Positions 33,041 through 42,355 of a stretch of DNA of 64,000 bases are shown here, piece after piece (within the stretch, counting starts at the first letter, position 1; each line of letters begins with the position of its first letter). The position numbers were made by a program, and so were the translations under genes. The stretch is from positions 1-64,000 of the forward strand of contig JBJMIG010000093.1 of NCBI GenBank assembly GCA_045806965.1. Reading direction: 5' to 3'. A model generated the notes under the pieces. It saw only the letters and a list, made by a program, of their open reading frames with translations, was not told the DNA's origin and made no database searches. Source of the DNA: DASYTH01 sp045806965. GTDB taxonomy: Bacteria > Actinomycetota > Actinomycetes > Mycobacteriales > Pseudonocardiaceae.

Positions 33041-33625
33041 GTGACGAGCGGGGAGCAGCCGGCCGAACCGGCCGAACCGGCGGTCGCCGCACCCAAACGG
33101 CGCAGACGCCACCGGAGTTGGTTGATCCTGGGTGTCGTGCTCCTGCTGTTCGCCGGGGCGACCGCGCGCTTCTTCGTGTGGCCCGACCTCCCGCCGCTGC
33201 CGGACCGGGCCGACGCGATCATCGAGCTGGGCGGCCCTGGCTTCCGCGACGACGACGCGCTGGCCCTGGCCCGGGAGCACCGCGCGCCGGTGTTGGTGCA
33301 GTCGACGGTGGTCGAGGAGGCGGGCACGGACCGCTGCCTGCCGCCGGTGCCGGACGTGACGATCCTGTGCTTCCACGCCGAGCCGCCGACCACCCGGGGT
33401 GAGGCCCAGTCCATCGGCGCGCTGGCCGAGCGGTACCACTGGCGCTCGATCATCCTGGTCACCACGCCGGACCACGCCTGGCGGGCCCGGCTGCGGGTGT
33501 CCCGCTGCTTCCCCGGCCAGGTCTACGTCAGCACCTCGGCGCTGCCGCCGCTGTACTGGTTTCGGCAGATTCCCTACCAGTGGGGCGCGAGCACCAAGGC
33601 ACTGCTGTTCGAACGGGACTGCTGA
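33041..33625 (+). CDS. Membrane-anchored DUF218 (ElyC/SanA/YdcF-like) protein
   Basis: A 194-residue protein with a basic cytoplasmic N-terminus, one membrane helix (WLILGVVLLLFAGATARFF, residues 27-45) and an extracytoplasmic DUF218 domain: DAIIELGGPGFRDDDALALA, then PPTTRGEAQSIGALAERYHWRSIILVTTPDHAWRARL, the conserved Thr-Arg-Glu-Ala pattern. ElyC and SanA homologues affect envelope biogenesis. Two Cys pairs may form disulfides. GTG 33041 is the start; the ribosome-binding site is weak. It diverges from the GVGTDGSLV-repeat gene. Confidence 0.78.
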   Translation: MTSGEQPAEPAEPAVAAPKRRRRHRSWLILGVVLLLFAGATARFFVWPDLPPLPDRADAIIELGGPGFRDDDALALAREHRAPVLVQSTVVEEAGTDRCLPPVPDVTILCFHAEPPTTRGEAQSIGALAERYHWRSIILVTTPDHAWRARLRVSRCFPGQVYVSTSALPPLYWFRQIPYQWGASTKALLFERDC

Positions 33626-33644
33626 CCCGGCCCGTCGGCGCGCC

Positions 33645-33707
33645 GCTCAGTTGCCTGAGCGCGAGACTCGGTTGCCTGAGCGCGCGACTCGCGCGACTCG
33701 CGCGAGG
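33645..33707 (-). repeat. Array of 21-bp tandem repeats (site 3 of 4)
   Basis: Reverse-complement copies at 33651-33671 and 33672-33692 (TTGCCTGAGC followed by GCGAGACTCGG or GCGCGACTCGC), flanked by partial units. It lies between the convergent DUF218 and deacetylase genes and is in inverted orientation relative to site 2. Confidence 0.85.
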
Positions 33708-33717
33708 TGGGCGCCGA

Positions 33718-34596
33718 TCACGGCCGGACGTGCTCGGCGATCTCCGAGTGCGTGGCGAACCAGACGTCCGGCGGGCCGGCGATGTGGGCGAGCAACTCCT
33801 CGAGCACGATGATCCGGGACCGGTGGCCGATCACGTGCGGGTGCAGGGTGAGCTGGAACAGCCCGCCGTCGGCCAGCGCCCGGTCGAACTCGTCGCGCCA
33901 GATGCCCAGCACCGCCCTCGGCGTCAGGTGCGGGAACAGCGCCGCCTTGGGGCTCATCGTGAAGTACGGCGCGTCGTCGCGGATCCACTCCACCGGGATC
34001 TCGACCACGCCGGTCGGCTCCCCGTCGGCGAGCAGCTCGTAGGGCTCGTCGTCGGCCATCAGCGAGGAGTCGTAGGCGAGGCCCAGCTCCCGGATGATGC
34101 TCAGCGTGTCCGCGCTGAAATCCCAGGACGGGGTGCGGATCCCGACCGGCCGCACCCCGGCGATCCGCTCAAGCGTGTCCGCCGCGCGCGACGCCAGCTC
34201 CCGTTCCACCCCGGGCGGCAGCTCGGTGTTGCGCTCGTGGATCCAGCCGTGCATGCCTACCTCGTGCCCGGCGTCGGTGTAGCCACGCGCCTCCGCCGGA
34301 TACAGCAGCGCGCACACCGCCGGCACATAGAACGACGCGCGCACCCCGAACCGCTCGAGCAACCGCAGAATCCGCGGCACCGCCACCCGGTTGCCGTACT
34401 CGCCACGGGACAGCTCGCCCGGCGAGGTCTCCCCGTGCCGCAACGACAACGTCTCGTGATCGGAGTCGAACGAGATCGCCACCGCGACCCGCGCGCCACC
34501 CGGCCAGCCGTCCCCGCGCAGCGGCCGTCCGGCCCGCACCCGCGCGACCGGTTCGCGCCACTGCGCCTCGCTCCACCGCCAGGTTTCCCGGTCCAC
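33718..34596 (-). CDS. Polysaccharide deacetylase-family protein (PuuE-like)
   Basis: A 292-residue NodB-fold (CE4-like) hydrolase. The metal triad motif appears as ISFDSDHET near residue 42, GHEVGMHGWIHERN near residue 112 and RTPSWDFS near residue 155, followed by HPHVIGH. The layout is closer to cytoplasmic PuuE/allantoinase-like members than to secreted chitin deacetylases, and there is no signal peptide. Starts at GTG 34596 with a weak ribosome-binding site, seven bases from the upstream topoisomerase gene's stop on the same strand. Substrate unknown. Confidence 0.82.
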   Translation of the reverse strand: MDRETWRWSEAQWREPVARVRAGRPLRGDGWPGGARVAVAISFDSDHETLSLRHGETSPGELSRGEYGNRVAVPRILRLLERFGVRASFYVPAVCALLYPAEARGYTDAGHEVGMHGWIHERNTELPPGVERELASRAADTLERIAGVRPVGIRTPSWDFSADTLSIIRELGLAYDSSLMADDEPYELLADGEPTGVVEIPVEWIRDDAPYFTMSPKAALFPHLTPRAVLGIWRDEFDRALADGGLFQLTLHPHVIGHRSRIIVLEELLAHIAGPPDVWFATHSEIAEHVRP

Positions 34597-34602
34597 GGCG
34601 GC

Positions 34603-37086
34603 TCAGCCGCGCTCGATGAGGTGGCCGACCACGTCCGGACCGGGGTGGGTGGCACCGGAGCCGTCCCGGCGCTGGTCGGGCGCGGGCAGCTCGACCGGGC
34701 TCCCGGTACCGGACGCGCCGGCCGGGCGCGGGCCGACCCAGGCGAGCGCGACGCGGCTCTCCCCCTTGAGGAAGCGGTGCGCCCGCACCCCGCCGGTGGC
34801 CCGGCCCTTGGCCGGATACACCGCGAACGGGGTCACCTTCACGCTCATCCCGGTCGAGGTGACCACCATCGGCTCGCCGTGCGCGTCGTCGTCGATGCGG
34901 ACCGCGCCGAAGAACACCACCCGCGCATCGGGGCCGAGGTTGATCCCGGCCATCCCGCCGCCGCGCAGACCCTGCGGCCGCACCAGAGCAGCGTCGTAGC
35001 GCAACAGGGACGCGTCCGAGGTGAGGAACACCAAGGTCTCGGTACCGTCCGTGAGCCAGGTCGCGCCGACCACCTCGTCACCCTCGCGCAGCCCGATCAC
35101 CTCGAACTCGTCGCTGCGCACCGGCCACTCCGGCGCGCAGATCTTCACCACACCTTCCCGGGTGCCGAGCGCAAGGCCGGGTGTGCCGGAGTCGTCGCCG
35201 ATGGGCGCGATGCCGACCACCCTTTCCCCATCCCGCAACGGAACCAGCTCCCTGGCGGCCATCCCGCCGGAAAGCGACACCGTGCCGGACTGTTCGGGTA
35301 GCACCGGCAGCGGGAGCACGTCGGTCTTGAACGCGCGGCCCTGGCTGGTGACCAGCAACACCTGCCCGCGCGCGGTGGAGTGCACCAGCGCGGTCACCGC
35401 GTCATGCTTCGTGCGGCCGTTGCGCCTGCGCCCCTCACTCGCCTCCTCGGACTCCGCCGCGGTTCTCGCCACCAGGCCGGTCGCGGACAGGATCACCTGG
35501 CACGGGTCGTCGGCGACCTCGAGCGGGCCAGCCGGTCGCGACGCCGCGAGCACCTCCTTGAGGTCGCCGTCGATGAGCGCGGTGCGCCGCTCGGTGGTCA
35601 ACTCCTCGGCGGCCTCGGCCAACTCCGTCGAGACGACCTCGCGCAACACCGCCTCGTCATCGAGGATCCGGGACAGTTCGGCGATCTCCGCGCTGAGCTT
35701 GTCCTGTTCGGACTCCAGTTCGAGCTTGTCGTACTTGGTCAATCGGCGCAGTGGGGTGTCCAGGATGTAGGTGGCCTGGATCTCGGAGAGCCCGAACTCG
35801 CGCATCAGGCCTTCCTTGGCCGCCTGCGCGTCGTCACTGTTGCGGATCAGCCGGATGACGCTGTCGATGTCCAGCAGGGCGAGGAGCAGACCCTCGACCA
35901 GGTGCAGCCGTTCGGTGCGTTTGCGGCGCCGGTACCGGGTGCGCCGGGTGACCACCTCGAACCGGTGCCGCAGGAACACCTCGAGCAACGCCTTGAGTCC
36001 CAGGGTCTTCGGCTGCCCGTCGACCAGCACGAGGTTGTTGATCCCGAAGGACTGCTCCATCGGAGTCAGCCGGTACAGGTCGGCGAGCAATGCCTGCGGG
36101 TTCACCCCGACCTTGCACTCGACCACCACCCGGGTGCCGTTGTCCCGGTCGGTCAGATCCTTCACGTCGGCGATCCCGGTGAGCCGCCGGGACTTGGTGA
36201 CCTCGTCGGTGATCTTCTCGATGATCTTCTCCGGACCGACCCCGTAGGGCAGTTCGGTGAGCGTGATCGCCTGCCGGCCGCGGCTTCCCTCGAGCGGGCC
36301 GATCTCCACCCGGGCCCGCATCCGCACCACCCCGCGCCCGGTCTCGTAGGCCTTGCGCACCTCGTCCAGCCCCAGCAGAATCCCGCCGGTCGGCAGGTCC
36401 GGGCCTGGCACGAACTCCATCAGCCGGTCCAGGGTGGCGTCCGGGTTGTCGATCAGCCACCTGGCCGCGCCGATCACCTCGCCGAGGTTGTGCGGGATCA
36501 TGTTGGTGGCCATCCCGACCGCGATCCCCGAGGTCCCGTTCACCAGCAGGTTCGGAAACGCGGCCGGCAGCACCGTCGGTTCCCGCAGCGAACCGTCGTA
36601 GTTCGAGCGGAACTCGACGGTGTCCTCGCCCAACTCTCCGACCAGCAGCATCGCCGCCCGCGACATCCTGGCTTCGGTGTACCGCGACGCGGCCGGGCCG
36701 TCGTCCGGACTGCCGAAGTTGCCGTGCCCGTCAACCAGCGGCGAGTTCATCGAGAAGTCCTGGGCGAGGCGAACCATGGCGTCGTAGATGGCGACGTCGC
36801 CGTGCGGGTGGTACTTGCCCATCACGTCGCCGACGATGCGCGAACACTTCACGTAGGCGCTCGTCGGGCGATAGCCCTGCTCGTGCATGGAGTAGAGGAT
36901 GCGGCGGTGCACCGGCTTGAGGCCGTCCCTGGCGTCTGGCAGCGCACGGGAGTGGATGACGGAGTAGGCGTACTCCAGGTAGGAGTCCTCGATCTCGTGC
37001 TTGACCGGCTTGTCGATGACGATGGCGCCGGCCCGATCGAACGCGGTCGGGTCCATTGTGGACTTGATACCCTTGCGGCGTGCCAT
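34603..37086 (-). CDS. parC: DNA topoisomerase IV / gyrase-like subunit A
   Basis: An 827-residue type IIA topoisomerase A subunit that cleaves and rejoins DNA. The winged-helix and tower region begins at LPDARDGLKPVHRRILYSM; the catalytic Tyr is residue 136 (ASRYTEARMS), and the quinolone-contact region is HPHGDVAIYD with Val where E. coli GyrA has Ser83. The C-terminal beta-propeller is short and degenerate, with no clear GyrA box, which fits ParC rather than GyrA. The gene follows parE by 19 bases, away from any dnaA-recF context, as for the second actinobacterial type II topoisomerase. Confidence 0.9.
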   Translation of the reverse strand: MARRKGIKSTMDPTAFDRAGAIVIDKPVKHEIEDSYLEYAYSVIHSRALPDARDGLKPVHRRILYSMHEQGYRPTSAYVKCSRIVGDVMGKYHPHGDVAIYDAMVRLAQDFSMNSPLVDGHGNFGSPDDGPAASRYTEARMSRAAMLLVGELGEDTVEFRSNYDGSLREPTVLPAAFPNLLVNGTSGIAVGMATNMIPHNLGEVIGAARWLIDNPDATLDRLMEFVPGPDLPTGGILLGLDEVRKAYETGRGVVRMRARVEIGPLEGSRGRQAITLTELPYGVGPEKIIEKITDEVTKSRRLTGIADVKDLTDRDNGTRVVVECKVGVNPQALLADLYRLTPMEQSFGINNLVLVDGQPKTLGLKALLEVFLRHRFEVVTRRTRYRRRKRTERLHLVEGLLLALLDIDSVIRLIRNSDDAQAAKEGLMREFGLSEIQATYILDTPLRRLTKYDKLELESEQDKLSAEIAELSRILDDEAVLREVVSTELAEAAEELTTERRTALIDGDLKEVLAASRPAGPLEVADDPCQVILSATGLVARTAAESEEASEGRRRNGRTKHDAVTALVHSTARGQVLLVTSQGRAFKTDVLPLPVLPEQSGTVSLSGGMAARELVPLRDGERVVGIAPIGDDSGTPGLALGTREGVVKICAPEWPVRSDEFEVIGLREGDEVVGATWLTDGTETLVFLTSDASLLRYDAALVRPQGLRGGGMAGINLGPDARVVFFGAVRIDDDAHGEPMVVTSTGMSVKVTPFAVYPAKGRATGGVRAHRFLKGESRVALAWVGPRPAGASGTGSPVELPAPDQRRDGSGATHPGPDVVGHLIERG

Positions 37087-37105
37087 GTGCTTTGGTGCTC
37101 TCTCG

Positions 37106-39157
37106 TCAGACGTCGATTGCTTCCTGGTCCACCCGCGCGGCGGACTCGACCAGCCAGACCCGCCTCGGCTCCACCTTCTCCCCCATCAGCAACTCCAGTG
37201 CCTCGTCCGCGGCACCGGCGTCGTCAAGGGTGATCCGGCGCACCGAGCGGGTGGCCGGGTTCATCGTGGTCTCCCACAGTTCCTCGGCGTCCATCTCACC
37301 GAGACCCTTGAACCTCGGCACCGGCGTGACCACCTGCTTGCCGGCCCGCTCGAACGCGGCCACCGTCTGCTCCATCTCCCGCTGGGTGAAGGTGAACCTG
37401 GTCTCCGGGTTGCGCCCCTTGGTCGTCACCTTGTGCAGCGGCGGCATCGCGGCGTAGAGCCGGCCATCCTCGATCACCGGGCGCATGTACCTGGCGAACA
37501 ACGTGATCAGCAGGGTTCGGATGTGCGAGCCGTCCACGTCCGCGTCGGCCATCAGGATGACCCGCCCGTACCGCATCGCGGGCAGGTCGAAGGTGCGGCC
37601 GGTACCGGCGCCAAGCACCTGCACGATCGAGGCGATCTCCACGTTGCGCAACGTATCGGCCAGACTTGCCTTCTGTACGTTCAGGATCTTCCCGCGCAAC
37701 GGCAGAAGCGCCTGGTACTCAGAGACTCTGGCCATTCGCGCGGAGCCGAGCGCGCTGTCGCCCTCGACCAGGAACAACTCGCTTCTGGCCACGCCGGTCG
37801 AGCGGCAGTCCACCAGCTTCGCCGGCATGGCCGCGCCTTCGAGCGCGGTCTTGCGCCGGGCGGCGTCCTTCTGCTGCTTCTGGGCCAGCCGCACCCGGGC
37901 CGCGTCGACCACCTTCTGGAGCACGGTCTTCGCCTCGGCCTTGGTGCGCCGGTCCTCGGTCCAGGCCCGGATCTCCCGCTCCAGCACGCTTTGGAGCACC
38001 TTGGTGATGCCCGCGGTGGACAGTTCGTCCTTGGTCTGCGAGGTGAACTGGGGTTCCGGGATCCGGACGTGTACCACCGCGGTCATGCCCTCGAGCACGT
38101 CGTCAAGCGCAGGCGGGTCCTCCTTCGGCTTGAGCAGACCCCGGGACCGGGAAACGGCCTCCTGCACGGCCTTGAGCACGGCCCGGTCGAAACCCTTGCG
38201 GTGGGTGCCGCCGTGCAGGTTGCGGATGGTGTTGGTGAAGCACTCGACGGTCTGCTCGTAGCCGGTCCCCCAGCGCAGTGCCACCTCGACCTCGGCCCGA
38301 CGCTCCACTTTGGACCGCATGACGCCGTTCTCGTCCGCCGCGTTCTCCAGGTAGGTCCCGTCCCCGTTGATCATCAGGGTGCCGGACACCGGCCGGTCCC
38401 CGGCCGGCGTCAGGAAATCGACCATGTCGGAGAGTCCGCCGGGGTAGTGGAAGGTCTCCTCGCCGATCGCGCCGTCGCCGGCGTGCCGCAGCACGTAGCT
38501 CACGCCGGGCACCAGGAACGCGGTGTTGCGCAGCTTCGCCCGCACCGCCTCGATGTCCAGCGCCGCGCCGGCATCGAAGTACCTGGCGTCGTACCAGTAC
38601 CGGATCGACGTGCCGGTCCGCTCGCCGCGCTTGAGCTTGCCGACGAGCGCAAGACCGGACCGCTCGGTGAACCCGGCCTTGGGACCGGGCCCGTCGAAGA
38701 GCCCGGGGACGCCGCGGGCGAACGACATCTGGTGTACGCCGCCGTCCCGCCGCACGGTCACGTCCAGCCGGTGGGACAGCGCGTTCACCGCGGACGCGCC
38801 CACCCCGTGCAGTCCGCCGGAGGTCTTGTAGCCGGCGCCGCCGAACTTGCCGCCGGCATGCAACCGGGTCAGCACCAGCTCGACGCCGGATAGCCCGGAC
38901 TTGGCGTGCACCCCGGTGGGGATGCCGCGTCCGTCGTCGTCCACCTGCACGCTGCCGTCCGCGTGCAGCGTGACGACGACCCGGCCGGCGTGCCCGGCGA
39001 TGCCCTCGTCGGTGGCGTTGTCCACGATCTCGGCCAGCAGGTGGTTGATGCCGCGGCTGCCGGTCGAGCCGATGTACATGCCGGGCCGCTTGCGGACCGC
39101 CTCCAACCCCTCAAGATGGGTCAGGTCATCCGCCCCGTACAGGCTCTCCGCAGTCAC
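37106..39157 (-). CDS. parE: DNA topoisomerase IV / gyrase-like subunit B
   Basis: A 683-residue ATPase subunit. The GHKL ATP site is seen in LAEIVDNATDEGIAGH and VDDDGRGIPTGVH, with GLHGVGASAVNALS as the lid. The transducer domain follows, then TOPRIM ELFLVEGDSALGSARMARV and LMADADVDGSHIRTLL, and the C-terminal LGEMDAEELWETTMNP. EGDSALGSA departs from the usual EGDSAGGSA by one Leu. I chose GTG 39157 with GGGAGA upstream, which removes an unlikely basic leader. It forms an operon with parC. Confidence 0.91.
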   Translation of the reverse strand: MTAESLYGADDLTHLEGLEAVRKRPGMYIGSTGSRGINHLLAEIVDNATDEGIAGHAGRVVVTLHADGSVQVDDDGRGIPTGVHAKSGLSGVELVLTRLHAGGKFGGAGYKTSGGLHGVGASAVNALSHRLDVTVRRDGGVHQMSFARGVPGLFDGPGPKAGFTERSGLALVGKLKRGERTGTSIRYWYDARYFDAGAALDIEAVRAKLRNTAFLVPGVSYVLRHAGDGAIGEETFHYPGGLSDMVDFLTPAGDRPVSGTLMINGDGTYLENAADENGVMRSKVERRAEVEVALRWGTGYEQTVECFTNTIRNLHGGTHRKGFDRAVLKAVQEAVSRSRGLLKPKEDPPALDDVLEGMTAVVHVRIPEPQFTSQTKDELSTAGITKVLQSVLEREIRAWTEDRRTKAEAKTVLQKVVDAARVRLAQKQQKDAARRKTALEGAAMPAKLVDCRSTGVARSELFLVEGDSALGSARMARVSEYQALLPLRGKILNVQKASLADTLRNVEIASIVQVLGAGTGRTFDLPAMRYGRVILMADADVDGSHIRTLLITLFARYMRPVIEDGRLYAAMPPLHKVTTKGRNPETRFTFTQREMEQTVAAFERAGKQVVTPVPRFKGLGEMDAEELWETTMNPATRSVRRITLDDAGAADEALELLMGEKVEPRRVWLVESAARVDQEAIDV

Positions 39158-39271
39158 GGCCTCGTTCTCCCACTCGCTCGCCCGGCGCCCCGAGCGTATC
39201 CGGCCACCCCGCCGGAGGCGCCCGCGCAACGCAGGACGCACGTGCCCGAGCGCCGGACTCGCGGAGAGGAA

Positions 39272-40276
39272 CTATTCGCAGGCGATACCGTCGTGGTCGC
39301 GGTCGAGGTCGTAGATGTCCTTGCCGATCACCCGGATCGGGCCCTGCACGTAGGCCGGACCGTCGCCGGTGCCGCCGAGGCAGTCGACGTCGCTGGCCAC
39401 CGGGACGCAGCCGCTGTAGTTGGGGTCGCACTTGGGTTTCGGCGCGGGCGGGGCCGCCACCCGGGTGGTGGTCGTCCTCGGCGCCGGCGGAGCCGGCTTC
39501 GGCGCCGGCGCGGCCGTGCTCGCGGCCGGCGCAGCCGGCGCAGCCGGCGCAGCCGGCGCGATGGTCGTGGTCGGCGAGATGGTCGTGGTCGACGGGATGG
39601 TCGTGGTCGACGGGATTGTCGTGGTCGGGTTCGCGGGCACGGTCGAGGACACCGAGCCCAAGGTGTCGCGCTCGGTGGCCGGCTTGGCGGCGGGGTCGCC
39701 GCTGGTGGCGGCCCCGATGGCCACCCCGACGACGAGCAGGCCGGTGACGACGGCCGCGGCGATCCAGGCCGGACGATGGGCGGCGAAGGTGGCGCGTCGC
39801 ACCGCCGGACCCGCCACCGGACCGGTCGCCGGCACCGCCGGACCCGGGAGGACCACGGTCGGCGGAACCTGCGGGGACACGACCGCGGTGTCGCGGGGCA
39901 GCCGCAGGACCACTTCCAGTCCGGCGGAGCCCCGATGGATCACGGCCGCGCAGCCGGGCCGGCCGCCGTGCGCCGCCTGGGCGATCAACGGTCCGTAGCG
40001 CCGCGACATGTGATGGGTCAGCTCGCCCACCCGCTGACCGTCGAGGCGGACCTCGACGGCGGGTAGTCCCCGGTACTTTCCGGAGCCGATCGTGCACCAG
40101 CCCAGCTCAACGGCTACGCGGCGCTGCATTCCCACCGCGACGGGATAACGAGCCAATGCGGATTGGTGAAGTTGTTCGCCGGTGACCGTGACCGCCACCT
40201 CGTCTGCCAACAACCGCAAACCCGCCGACGAGTTCTCAAACACGATTACTCCAGGTGCGCCGAGCCGGATGTACAC
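39272..40276 (-). CDS. Membrane protein with C-terminal excalibur calcium-binding domain
   Basis: A 334-residue protein. The N-terminal 140 residues look soluble, with the segment VAVELGWCTIGSGKYRGLPAV; their family is not clear to me. A membrane helix (PAWIAAAVVTGLLVVGVAIG, about 178-197) follows, then a Thr/Pro/Ala linker with TTTIPS and APA repeats, and a C-terminal excalibur motif, DLDRDHDGIACE, with partner Cys residues, which binds calcium outside the cell. It probably links cytoplasm and cell surface. It stands alone between parE and the ABC exporter. Confidence 0.78.
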   Translation of the reverse strand: MYIRLGAPGVIVFENSSAGLRLLADEVAVTVTGEQLHQSALARYPVAVGMQRRVAVELGWCTIGSGKYRGLPAVEVRLDGQRVGELTHHMSRRYGPLIAQAAHGGRPGCAAVIHRGSAGLEVVLRLPRDTAVVSPQVPPTVVLPGPAVPATGPVAGPAVRRATFAAHRPAWIAAAVVTGLLVVGVAIGAATSGDPAAKPATERDTLGSVSSTVPANPTTTIPSTTTIPSTTTISPTTTIAPAAPAAPAAPAASTAAPAPKPAPPAPRTTTTRVAAPPAPKPKCDPNYSGCVPVASDVDCLGGTGDGPAYVQGPIRVIGKDIYDLDRDHDGIACE

Positions 40277-40385
40277 CCCAGCATCGACGGACCGGGCAAA
40301 CCGTTACCGTGGAACACGGACGGATAACGACCAGGCAGATCGTGAAACGCGCCGGTCGCGAGCGGAGATGCATGGCCCCCGGACG

Positions 40386-42355
40386 TCAGGTTTCGACGTG
40401 ATCGAGGTAGGCCTGCGCCTGCAATGTGAACAACTGCGCATAACCGGCGTTCGCGGCCATCAGCTCGGCGTGGGTACCATACTCGGCAACCTTTCCGTGC
40501 TCCAGCAACAGGATTCGCTCGGCTTGGCGAACGGTGGAGAACCGGTGCGAAATGTAGAGCGTGGTGCGGCCTTCCGCGAGCTCACGCAGCCGGGCGAACA
40601 GGTCGTGCTCGGCCTGAGCGTCCAGGGCCGAGGTCGGTTCGTCCAGCATCAGGATCGGCGCCTCCCGCTGGAACGCTCTGGCAAGCGCGATTTTCTGCCA
40701 TTCCCCGCCGGAAAGGCTGACGCCCTGGTCGAACCACCTGCCGAGCGGGCTGTCATATCCACTCGGCAGTTCCTCGATCCGCTGATCGGCGCCGGCCCGG
40801 CGGGCCGACTCCTCGATATGCGGCCGGTCATCCAGCCGGACCAGGTCACCGAGGCCGATGTTCTCCGCGGCGGTGCCTTGGTAGGTGACGTAGTCCTGGA
40901 ACATCGCGCTGATCTGCCCGCGCAGCGCGTCCGGGTCGTACTGGCGGATGTCGACGCCGTCCAGCAGAATCCGTCCGCTCGTCGGGTCATAGAGCCGGCA
41001 GAGCAGCTTGAACAACGTGGACTTCCCGGCCCGTTGCGCCCGACGACCGCGACCGTCTCGCCCGGCCGGATCTCGAAGCTCACGTGGTCGAGCGCGCGAA
41101 GCTCCGAGCCGGGATAGGTGAAGCTCACCCCGTCGAACTCGATGTGACCCCGAACCGTGGCCGGTAGTGGGCGCGGCCGCTCCGGAGCCAGAATCTGTGG
41201 CCGGGTGCCGAGGAAGCGGTACAGCGTGTCGAGGTAGAGGTTGTTCTCGTACATGCCGGAGAACGCCGTGAACAGGCCGGCCACCGAGGTCTGCACCGAG
41301 GTCGCCGCCGCCGTGTACAGCGCGAGATCGCCCAGCGTGAGCCGGCCGCCCACCGCCTCGATGGCGATGTACAGCGTGATCCCCGCGCCGACCGCGGTAC
41401 TGATCAGACCCCATGCGGCCGCGCCGATGTTGCGGTTGACGGTCAGCTTCCGCTGCCGCTCGTAGGAAACGGCGCCGAGTTTGCGGAACCGGTCGACGAA
41501 GTACGGCCCGAGGCCGAAGAGCTTGGTCTCCTTGGCATAGGTGTCCGTAGTGACCAAAGAGGACAGATAGTCCATCCGGCGCTTCAGCGGCGACATCATC
41601 ATGTTCAGCCAGAACGCCCGTGAGCCGTACCGCGACTGGTAGATGAACGCCGGGATCGGGGCGAGCAGCGCGGCCAGGGCGAGCAACGGGCTGACCGCGA
41701 TCAGCAGCGCCACCATGCTGCCGAACGTGATCGCCGTGCGGAGCAGGCCGAGCGCCGAGTTCATCATGACCAGCGGCCGGGTCGGTGCCTCCTGCGCCGC
41801 CTGGCGAAGCAGATCGTAGGACTCCGAGCCCTCGAAATAGGCCAGCTCCAGTTCGCTGGCGTGCCGCATCACCTGGTACCGGATGGTCAGCGTCATCCGC
41901 TCCTGAAGCAGCGTCTGCGCGATCGAGGTCACCGAGCCGCTGATCGCGGACAGCGCCAGCGCGCCGAACTGGAACAGCGCCACCCGGACGATGTCGCCGG
42001 TGGTGCCGCGGTGCTGGATCGCCGCGACCACGGAGTCGAGCAGCAGCTTGGCGATGTAGGCGGTGACCGTCGGCAGCAGGCCGGACAGCAGCGTGATCAC
42101 GGCCAGCACCAGGGTCAACCCCGGACTCGCCTGCCAGGTCAGCCGGATCACCTTGGGCAGGCCGCGCACCGTCCCCGCGACCGAACTCCGGATTCGCCGC
42201 AGCCGCGAACGCAGGTCGTTCGGCTGCTGGTCCTGCTTCGGCTCCGGGATGTCGACCGGGCCGGTGAGCCCGCTGTCCGGCACGGTGGCCGCGGCCCGCC
42301 TGCGGTTGCGCCGGGCGAGCATGAACTCCAGGCCCCCACCTCCCCCAGGGATCAT
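40386..42355 (-). pseudogene. ABC exporter (permease-ATPase fusion) with frameshift in Walker A
   Basis: The full length would be about 656 residues: six membrane segments (residues about 70-340) then an ABC ATPase. Reading from ATG 42355, the frame runs to VSFEIRPGETVAVVGRNG and then breaks at 41030-41032. A single missing C in the plus strand (a missing G in GGGGCC) shifts the frame. The rest, AGKSTLFKLLCRLYDPTSG, signature SLSGGEWQKIALARAF, Walker B ILMLDEPTSALDA and switch His YISHRF, continues intact in another frame to 40386. The lesion may be real or a sequencing slip in a G/C run. The ATG overlaps the TetR stop (ATGA). Substrate unknown, possibly a drug. Confidence 0.85.

Noticed and set aside
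39537..39620. Short tandem DNA repeats considered as a microsatellite or mobile element.
   Set aside because: They encode the Ala-Pro-Ala and Thr-Thr-Thr-Ile-Pro-Ser linker of the excalibur protein in frame.
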